From positions 1 to 11,680 of the forward strand of contig JBFHIZ010000051.1 of the NCBI GenBank assembly GCA_041596215.1: a stretch of DNA of 11,680 bases, written 5' to 3'. Position numbers and translations under genes: made by a program. This DNA is from JBFHIZ01 sp041596215. Its GTDB lineage: Bacteria; Bacillota; Clostridia; Lachnospirales; Lachnospiraceae. Numbering within the stretch: position 1 is the first letter of the stretch; every line of letters begins with the position of its first letter. Below the pieces are notes generated by a model. It saw nothing but the letters and a program-made list of their open reading frames with translations, did no database searches and had not been told where the DNA came from. Positions 6,676-11,680 of the stretch are shown here, in pieces.

Positions 6676-7397
6676 TCTTTTCCTTTCAATTCAACAATTG
6701 CATAAGGTTCACCCTTTGCATCTTCTAGAGAAATAGTTACTACTTTTTCTCCATTCATTACTTGTGGATAAATGGTATCTCCTAACACTGCTGCCTTTTT
6801 ATATTGTGCTCGGATTTGCAACAAATTTTCTTCTGTAACTACATCTTTTTCTTTTAAGGACATAAAGGCAAATCGTATATATTGTCCATTATTTACATGG
6901 TTATTTGTATCTATTTGTTCTGGTTTTATAGATATTGGCTCTCTTTTTTCCCCAAGGGAAGGAATCTTTATCTTACGTGGTGCGTATTCCATATCCAATC
7001 GTTCATCTAGTATATAGGCTTCTATCATTTCTTTCGGTGGTTGCTTAGGTATAAAATTTTCCGTTGAAAGTAGGCTATATTGAGAATTTGCATAAGCAAG
7101 TAATTTCCCTTGTTCATCTAACATCGTAAAATTACGAAAGCCAAAGCATCCTCTAAATTCATATGGCATGGTATTAATTGTTATACACTCTGCAAGTTTT
7201 GGATATCGATTGATCACAATCTGCCAAGAAGAAATTACCCAAACCAACTTATTTTTTTCTAAATATTCGATACCAATATTCAAATCTTCCGAATGAAAGC
7301 AGCAGCAATCCTGAAAATAGTTTAGTACACCTTCCGGGGTAAGAAACGACCGTTCATTCGTTTCACTATATCGTACGCGAGCCTGATAACTATACAT
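6672..7397 (-). CDS. Acyl-ACP thioesterase (FatA/FatB-like, bacterial type)
   Basis: The 241-residue product has two tandem hotdog folds of the acyl-ACP thioesterase family. The N-terminal hotdog, about 1-130, shows YSYQARVRYSETNERSFLTP and NYFQDCCCFHSEDL. The C-terminal hotdog, about 150-240, carries the family motif DTNNHVNNGQY with D163, N165 and H167 in the catalytic positions. The enzyme releases free fatty acids from acyl carrier protein in the cytoplasm. Chain length preference cannot be told from sequence. The position matching the plant catalytic glutamate appears to be alanine in QYKKAAVLGD; I am not sure this matters, since bacterial members vary there. The start has AAGGAA five bases upstream. 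The gene lies after the tRNA-Gln terminator and overlaps cvfB by four bases. I could not find a convincing promoter in the short leader, so readthrough from the tRNA is possible. Confidence 0.93.
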   Translation of the reverse strand: MYSYQARVRYSETNERSFLTPEGVLNYFQDCCCFHSEDLNIGIEYLEKNKLVWVISSWQIVINRYPKLAECITINTMPYEFRGCFGFRNFTMLDEQGKLLAYANSQYSLLSTENFIPKQPPKEMIEAYILDERLDMEYAPRKIKIPSLGEKREPISIKPEQIDTNNHVNNGQYIRFAFMSLKEKDVVTEENLLQIRAQYKKAAVLGDTIYPQVMNGEKVVTISLEDAKGEPYAIVELKGKE

Positions 7398-7431
7398 GTA
7401 GTTTCCTTCTTTCTATTCTATATTTCTTTAT

Positions 7432-7461
7432 AAAAAAACACTCTCGATGACACTCGAGAGC
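7432..7461 (-). terminator. Intrinsic terminator of tRNA-Gln
   Basis: On the minus strand CTCTCGA and TCGAGAG (7460-7454 and 7447-7441) form a 7-bp stem, extended by a G-T pair, with a six-base loop. It is followed after two bases by a run of seven T. It lies nine bases beyond the tRNA 3' end, as expected for a terminator of this gene. Confidence 0.85.
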
Positions 7462-7469
7462 ATTTAAAC

Positions 7470-7541
7470 CTGGGCTACAAGGATTCGAACCTTGAAATGA
7501 CGGAGTCAGAGTCCGTTGCCTTACCGTTTGGCTATAACCCA
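7470..7541 (-). tRNA. tRNA-Gln, anticodon CUG
   Basis: A full 72-base cloverleaf can be folded. The acceptor stem pairs TGGGTTA with TAGCCCA, with one G-T pair. The D-arm is GCC-AAACGGTAA-GGC. The anticodon stem ACGGA/TCCGT holds the loop CTCTGAC with anticodon CTG, which reads CAG glutamine codons. The T-arm is CAAGG-TTCGAAT-CCTTG. The discriminator base is G and the 3' CCA is not encoded, so it must be added after transcription. It is a single gene between glnN and the thioesterase gene with its own promoter and terminator. Confidence 0.96.
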
Positions 7542-7560
7542 ATGTATTTCACACTAGAGT

Positions 7561-7589
7561 ATTATACATGAGACGCCCTTTCATTTCAA
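7561..7589 (-). promoter_or_regulatory. Sigma-A promoter of tRNA-Gln
   Basis: TTGAAA (7589-7584) and a perfect TATAAT (7566-7561) are separated by exactly 17 bases. The expected start near 7554 lies about 13 bases ahead of the mature tRNA 5' end, the usual layout for a stable RNA gene. It is the best promoter in the window. Confidence 0.85.
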
Positions 7590-7613
7590 GACGAAACTCA
7601 TATCAATATTATT

Positions 7614-7645
7614 ATTTCCCAAAGTAGTTTTCTACTTTGGGAAAT
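7614..7645 (-). terminator. Perfect 14-bp hairpin after glnN, terminator or 3'-end stabiliser
   Basis: ATTTCCCAAAGTAG and its exact complement are separated by four bases (AAAA in the minus-strand transcript). The hairpin starts 11 bases after the glnN stop codon, so it marks the transcript end. On the minus strand it is followed by AATAATAATATT and not by a clear T-run, so termination may be weak or may need a protein factor. In the plus direction the following bases are richer in T, but no plus-strand gene ends here. Confidence 0.6.
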
Positions 7646-7656
7646 GATTTTAGTTT

Positions 7657-9768
7657 TTATACTTCAAATACCAAATCCGCATAACATGGAATTGGCCATA
7701 CTTCTTTATCTACTAGCATTTCCAATCGATCTGCCGGTTCTCTTAATTCTTTCATTTTACTTTGTAAGACATCTCTGCTAAAGAATGCTTGCTCTTTTGC
7801 ATCTTGTATTTTTTCTTTATTTTTCACTTCTTGAATCAGTTCATCTAATGCAGTTTGCATCGCATCTAAATTTTTCGAAACCTCCTCTAACCTTTTTTTC
7901 GCTGTAGCTGCCGTTGTTCCAGCTGCTGTCATGGCGTTTATTGTACCAGCTAAGGACTTTTGATATTTTAAACAAGCTGGTATTAATTGTTTTGACGCCA
8001 TTTCTATCATCGAATTCGCTTCTATTGTAATCGTCTTTAAATAGGTTTCATATGTAATTTCTTCTCTTGATTCCAATTCTTTTTTTGTAAATATTTTAAA
8101 TCGTTCAAATAAACGAATTGCTTTTTCTTCCGTGAGTGTACTTGCTGCATCAATGGTTGTTTTTAAATTTGGAAGCTTTCTAAGTTTTGCTTCTTTCTCC
8201 CATGCTTCTGAATAACCATCCCCATTAAATATTATTCGTTGATGATCCGTTAAATATTTTTTTATCAGGTCATGTAATGCAATATCAAAATCTTCTGCTG
8301 ATTCCAATATATCCGCTGCTTCGCAAAAGCTCTCAGCAACAATCGCATTTAGTGTTGTGTTTGGACTTGCAATCGAATCCGACGACCCAACCATACGAAA
8401 TTCAAATTTATTTCCTGTAAATGCAAATGGAGATGTACGATTTCTGTCCGTTGCATCAATTTCAAAATCTGGAATTGTAGAAACACCAGTTGCTAATTTT
8501 CCATTTCCAATACAAGTTGCTGCCATTCCTGTTTCAATAAGTTGTTTTACAACATCTTCTAATTGTGATCCAAGAAATACAGAAATAATTGCAGGGGGAG
8601 CTTCTGATGCTCCTAATCTATGATCATTTCCAACATCTGCTGCACTTTGTCTTAGCAAATCTGCATGTTCATCTACTGCCTTTAAAATACAAGATAACAC
8701 TAAAATAAATTGCATATTTTCATTTGGTGTTGCTCCTGGTTCTAATAAATTAACTCCCGTATCTGTTGTAATTGACCAGTTATTATGTTTTCCCGAGCCA
8801 TTCACTCCTGCAAAAGGTTTTTCATGAAGCAAACAAGCAAGTCCATGGCGGCTTGCTACTTTTTTCATAGTTTCCATCACAAGTTGGTTATGGTCCACCG
8901 CAATATTTGCTGTTTCATAAATAGGTGCCAATTCATGTTGTGCAGGTGCAACTTCATTATGTTGCGTCTTTGCTGTTACGCCTAATTTCCACAATTCAAC
9001 ATTCAAGTCTTTCATAAAAGAACCAACTCTTTCACGAATTGCTCCGAAATAATGATCTTCTAATTCTTGTCCTTTTGGTGCCGAAGCTCCAAAAAGTGTT
9101 CTTCCTGAGAAAATCAAATCGCTTCTCTTCAAATACTTTTCACGATCAATCAAAAAATATTCTTGCTCTGCTCCTACCGATGCTGTAACGCGAGTTGCAT
9201 CTTTGTTCCCAAAGAGACGTACGATTCGTAACGCTTGATCGTTAATTGCTTCCATAGAACGAAGAAGAGGTGTTTTTTTATCTAATGCTTCCCCTGTATA
9301 AGAACAAAATGCTGTTGGAATACATAAAATTGGTCCGGTGGAATCTTCTTTAATAAAAGCAGGTGAAGTGACATCCCACGTGGTATATCCTCTCGCCTCA
9401 AAAGTCGCTCTTAGTCCTCCCGATGGAAAACTTGAAGCATCAGGTTCACCCTTAACCAACTCTTTTCCAGAAAATTCCATTAGCATTTTCCCATCCAAAT
9501 CTGGATGGCTTACAAAAGCATCATGTTTTTCTGCAGTAATTCCTGTTAATGGCTGAAACCAGTGAGTATAATGTGTTGCTCCCTTTTCTACGGCCCATTC
9601 TTTCATTGCTTTTGCAACAATATTTGCCGTGCTTTCCGATAATTCCCCTCCAAAATCCATCAAATACTTAACTTCTTTGTAAACGTTTATTGGTAAATAC
9701 TTTTTCATTTTACCAAGTGAAAACACATTTTCACCAAACAGTTTTTCAATATTCATTACTTCTCCCAT
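7657..9768 (-). CDS. glnN: Glutamine synthetase type III (GlnN)
   Basis: The 703-residue product joins ammonia and glutamate with ATP to make glutamine in the cytoplasm. It is the large type III enzyme (family length about 690-730), not the 440-470-residue GlnA. Family blocks in order are THWFQPLTG (67-75), FPSGGLRATFEARGYT (114-129), GAEQEYFLID (199-208), HNEVAPAQHE (270-279), KPFAGVNGSGKHNNWS (317-332), GNDHRLGASEAPPA (380-393) and later DRNRTSPFAFTGNKFEFR. The metal- and substrate-binding acidic and histidine residues in these blocks are kept, so it should be active. Two starts are plausible: the ATG at 9768 (AGGAG ten bases upstream) and the ATG at 9756 (GGGAG five bases upstream), which differ by four residues. 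The gene lies 36 bases after the U32 gene and ends at a strong hairpin. No nitrogen-control site was recognised. Confidence 0.97.
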   Translation of the reverse strand: MGEVMNIEKLFGENVFSLGKMKKYLPINVYKEVKYLMDFGGELSESTANIVAKAMKEWAVEKGATHYTHWFQPLTGITAEKHDAFVSHPDLDGKMLMEFSGKELVKGEPDASSFPSGGLRATFEARGYTTWDVTSPAFIKEDSTGPILCIPTAFCSYTGEALDKKTPLLRSMEAINDQALRIVRLFGNKDATRVTASVGAEQEYFLIDREKYLKRSDLIFSGRTLFGASAPKGQELEDHYFGAIRERVGSFMKDLNVELWKLGVTAKTQHNEVAPAQHELAPIYETANIAVDHNQLVMETMKKVASRHGLACLLHEKPFAGVNGSGKHNNWSITTDTGVNLLEPGATPNENMQFILVLSCILKAVDEHADLLRQSAADVGNDHRLGASEAPPAIISVFLGSQLEDVVKQLIETGMAATCIGNGKLATGVSTIPDFEIDATDRNRTSPFAFTGNKFEFRMVGSSDSIASPNTTLNAIVAESFCEAADILESAEDFDIALHDLIKKYLTDHQRIIFNGDGYSEAWEKEAKLRKLPNLKTTIDAASTLTEEKAIRLFERFKIFTKKELESREEITYETYLKTITIEANSMIEMASKQLIPACLKYQKSLAGTINAMTAAGTTAATAKKRLEEVSKNLDAMQTALDELIQEVKNKEKIQDAKEQAFFSRDVLQSKMKELREPADRLEMLVDKEVWPIPCYADLVFEV

Positions 9769-9804
9769 AAGACTCCATCTCCTCTTCCTTATATTGATTT
9801 TTTG

Positions 9805-11049
9805 TTACTTACTTTCTTCTTTGTTTACGCGCAAAATATCTCCTACCTCTGGTTGTTTACTTAATGTTACATAAAGTAATTGTTTCGGATGTGGTGCACT
9901 TTCCATTGCTTCCTTATGTTCATCAAAAATTCCTTCCACGGTTACACTTTCATTCACTCCGGAAGGTTTCATGATTTCTATTTTCTCACCTACTGAAAAT
10001 TTATTTTTTTGAATCAAGGTAACATAACCTTCTTTTTTTTCTCGTATGGTTCCTAAGTAAACGTATTTACTAATATAGGTATTAGAATCATATATTTGCG
10101 TATTTTCATCTGGTTTTCCAAAATAAAAACCAGTCGTAAATTGTCGGTAAGTACATTTGGAGATTTCTTCTTCATACCAAGTCATGTTTTTTTCATATTT
10201 TGTGGGAGATTCAAACCAGTCGTCGATTGCCTTACGATACGTTCTTGCAACGGTTGCTACATACAAAGCATTTTTCATGCGTCCCTCTATTTTTAAACTA
10301 TCAACCCCTGCTTCCATTAATTCTGGTAAATGTGCAATCATACATAAATCTTTTGAATTGAAGATATATGTGCCTCTTTCATTTTCATACACTGGCATAT
10401 ATTGTCCCGGACGTTCTTCTTCTACAATTGAATACTTCCAACGACAAGGATGTGTACAAGCGCCTTTATTCGCATCCCTACCGGTAAAATAATTACTTAG
10501 TAAGCATCTTCCTGAATACGAAATACACATAGCCCCATGAACAAAACTTTCAATTTCCAACTCATCTGGAATGTTTTTCCGAATTTTTTTTATTTCTGTT
10601 AATGATAATTCCCTTGCCGAAACGACTCTTGTTGCACCCATTTTATGCCAAAATCGAAAGGTTTCATAATTTGTATTATTTGCTTGTGTACTAATATGGA
10701 TTTCAATTTCCGGGCAAATTTCTTGTGCAAGATAAAACATTCCCGGATCTGCAATAATCAATCCATCCGGCTGCAATTGTTTCACTTCTTCAAAATATGC
10801 GCGTGCTTCCTCCAAATCCGAGTTATGCGCCAAAATATTTGCTGTTATATATACTTTTTTCTTATGTGCATGTGCAAATGCAATTCCTGTAACCATATCC
10901 TCTTTTGAAAAATTTGTTGCTTTTGCACGTAAACTAAATACTTGGCCACCAATATACACGGCATCTGCCCCGTAATTACAAGCGGTGTATAAAAGTTCTA
11001 AGCTTCCTGCTGGTATCAATAACTCAGGTTTTTTTTTCTTTTTTAACAC
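9805..11049 (-). CDS. trhP: U32 family protein, TrhP-like tRNA uridine 5-hydroxylation enzyme
   Basis: The 414-residue product belongs to the U32 family, annotated historically as peptidases or collagenase-like proteins. The N-terminal TIM-barrel begins PELLIPAGSLELLYTACNYG. The family signature ESFVHGAMCISYSGRCLLS spans 167-185. Cysteines C175, C182, C198 and C236 have spacings close to the four iron-sulfur ligands described for UbiU; C202 is also present. The related E. coli TrhP and B. subtilis YrrN/YrrO install 5-hydroxyuridine at tRNA position 34 using prephenate. The partner methyltransferase gene lies directly upstream, which strongly favours this role over proteolysis. The start is a GTG at 11049, 26 bases before the end of the upstream gene, with a G-rich stretch (GATGGGG) ahead of it. 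No in-frame ATG exists until residue 52, inside the barrel. Confidence 0.9.
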   Translation of the reverse strand: MLKKKKKPELLIPAGSLELLYTACNYGADAVYIGGQVFSLRAKATNFSKEDMVTGIAFAHAHKKKVYITANILAHNSDLEEARAYFEEVKQLQPDGLIIADPGMFYLAQEICPEIEIHISTQANNTNYETFRFWHKMGATRVVSARELSLTEIKKIRKNIPDELEIESFVHGAMCISYSGRCLLSNYFTGRDANKGACTHPCRWKYSIVEEERPGQYMPVYENERGTYIFNSKDLCMIAHLPELMEAGVDSLKIEGRMKNALYVATVARTYRKAIDDWFESPTKYEKNMTWYEEEISKCTYRQFTTGFYFGKPDENTQIYDSNTYISKYVYLGTIREKKEGYVTLIQKNKFSVGEKIEIMKPSGVNESVTVEGIFDEHKEAMESAPHPKQLLYVTLSKQPEVGDILRVNKEESK

Positions 11050-11677
11050 TAATCGTTACCCCATCTCCAACCGGTAAAATTGTTGTTTCTAATTCCGAAT
11101 GATGTTTTAATTCATACAAGTAAGAACGCATTCGAGCATGAATAGTACGATTTCTTCTTGTAATCGCAAAACGCGATTCTAAAACATCTCCATCTTGCAA
11201 AACATTGTCCGAAATTAAAAGACCGCCCGGTTTCAGCAATCTTATAATATCCGGCATAAAATATATGTATTGACCTTTTGCTGCATCCATAAAAATCAAA
11301 TCATAAGATTCATGAAGTTGACACAAAATATCTTTTGCATCTCCTTCAATCAACGTAATTTGCTTTTCCCGATTTACTTTTTTAAAATTATCTTTTGCTA
11401 TCGGAATTCTTTTTTTATAGTTCTCAATCGTAGTAATTTTACAATTTTCCGGTGCATACGTACTCATAAAAATTGCTGAAAATCCAATTGCAGTACCCAC
11501 TTCTAAAATTCGTTGCGGGTGTTTTACTTCAAGCAAAAATTTCAAAAGACTTTGCGTTTCTTTTCGAATAATTGGAACATAGGTTGCTAGCGCATATGCT
11601 TCAAGTTCATCTAACTCCTTCGTATTTCCCCTATCTAAGGAATTGATAAATGAAACCATTCTTTCATTTACGATCAT
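11024..11677 (-). CDS. trmR: O-methyltransferase TrmR-like, tRNA 5-hydroxyuridine methyltransferase
   Basis: The 217-residue class I SAM-dependent methyltransferase is closely similar in layout to B. subtilis YrrM/TrmR. Motif I is LEVGTAIGFSAI (58-69), which binds SAM; an acidic residue E85 lies in TIEN. DLIFMDAAKGQY (126-137) and SDNVL (156-160) hold the metal-binding D131, D157 and N158 of the catechol-O-methyltransferase-like group. The C-terminus PVGDGVTISVKKEK is typical. It would methylate ho5U34 to mo5U34 in tRNAs for split or four-fold codon boxes, widening wobble decoding. The ATG at 11677 directly follows an in-frame TGA and is the furthest possible start; its ribosome site lies outside the window, and a second ATG at codon 7 is an alternative. 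The 3' end overlaps the U32 gene by 26 bases across an A-rich tract. Confidence 0.92.
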   Translation of the reverse strand: MIVNERMVSFINSLDRGNTKELDELEAYALATYVPIIRKETQSLLKFLLEVKHPQRILEVGTAIGFSAIFMSTYAPENCKITTIENYKKRIPIAKDNFKKVNREKQITLIEGDAKDILCQLHESYDLIFMDAAKGQYIYFMPDIIRLLKPGGLLISDNVLQDGDVLESRFAITRRNRTIHARMRSYLYELKHHSELETTILPVGDGVTISVKKEKKT

Positions 11678-11680
11678 TCA

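Noticed and set aside
6783..6812. Alanine in the thioesterase where plant FatB has the catalytic glutamate (QYKKAAVLGD)
   Set aside because: The alignment is by eye, the D-N-H motif is intact, and I believe bacterial members vary at this site, so loss of function is not supported.
9769..9804. Possible promoter or glutamine/nitrogen riboswitch ahead of glnN
   Set aside because: The gap is only 36 bases, holds just an A-rich stretch and the ribosome site, and shows no paired structure or convincing -10/-35 pair.
10157..10492. Plus-strand open frame of 111 codons inside the U32 gene
   Set aside because: It is antisense to a strongly conserved gene, with no supporting start signal or domain.
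1..11680. Search for CRISPR, insertion sequences, phage, toxin-antitoxin or defence genes
   Set aside because: No spaced direct repeats of CRISPR type, transposase or integrase motifs, terminal inverted repeats or toxin-sized gene pairs were found; all strong coding regions are conserved housekeeping families on one strand.

Overview
The window is an AT-rich stretch in which every recognisable gene lies on the minus strand, so transcription runs from base 11680 towards base 1. Gene content and synteny point to a low-GC Gram-positive anaerobe of the Clostridia, most likely a Lachnospiraceae-type gut bacterium. The pointers are a type III glutamine synthetase, a bacterial acyl-ACP thioesterase paired with a CvfB-type RNA-binding protein, ftsE-ftsX-M23-S41 synteny, and a cellobiose 2-epimerase-like gene. 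This assignment is inferred from protein families; no rRNA or species marker is present.

Right part (11677 to 7657): a trmR-like O-methyltransferase overlaps a U32-family gene of the TrhP type. Together they would carry out the two steps of 5-methoxyuridine formation at the tRNA wobble position. glnN (glutamine synthetase III) follows 36 bases later and ends in a perfect 14-bp hairpin. A tRNA-Gln(CUG) gene comes next, with its own strong promoter and intrinsic terminator.

Middle (7397 to 5833): an acyl-ACP thioesterase gene and a cvfB-like S1-domain gene overlap by four bases (ATGA) and form a two-gene unit.

Left part (5695 to 333): a CdaR/PucR-type regulator gene lies ahead of ftsE, ftsX, a coiled-coil M23 peptidase gene and an S41 C-terminal processing protease gene. 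Spacing is tight from ftsE onward. This looks like a cell-wall remodelling module: an ABC-type transducer, the hydrolase it probably controls, and a protease that may limit that hydrolase or process other envelope proteins. The 62-base gap before ftsE holds phased AATAC direct repeats, and FtsE carries an unusual lysine/arginine-rich N-terminal extension of about 41 residues.

At bases 270 to 1 lies the first 90 codons of an N-acylglucosamine/cellobiose 2-epimerase family gene cut by the window edge. No mobile element, CRISPR array, rRNA gene or defence system is visible, and no stretch over 300 bases lacks a gene. Most content is conserved housekeeping. I see no convincing undescribed multi-gene system; the most unusual points are the FtsE extension, the repeats in front of ftsE, the regulator/ftsEX linkage and an A9 tract at the trmR/U32 overlap.
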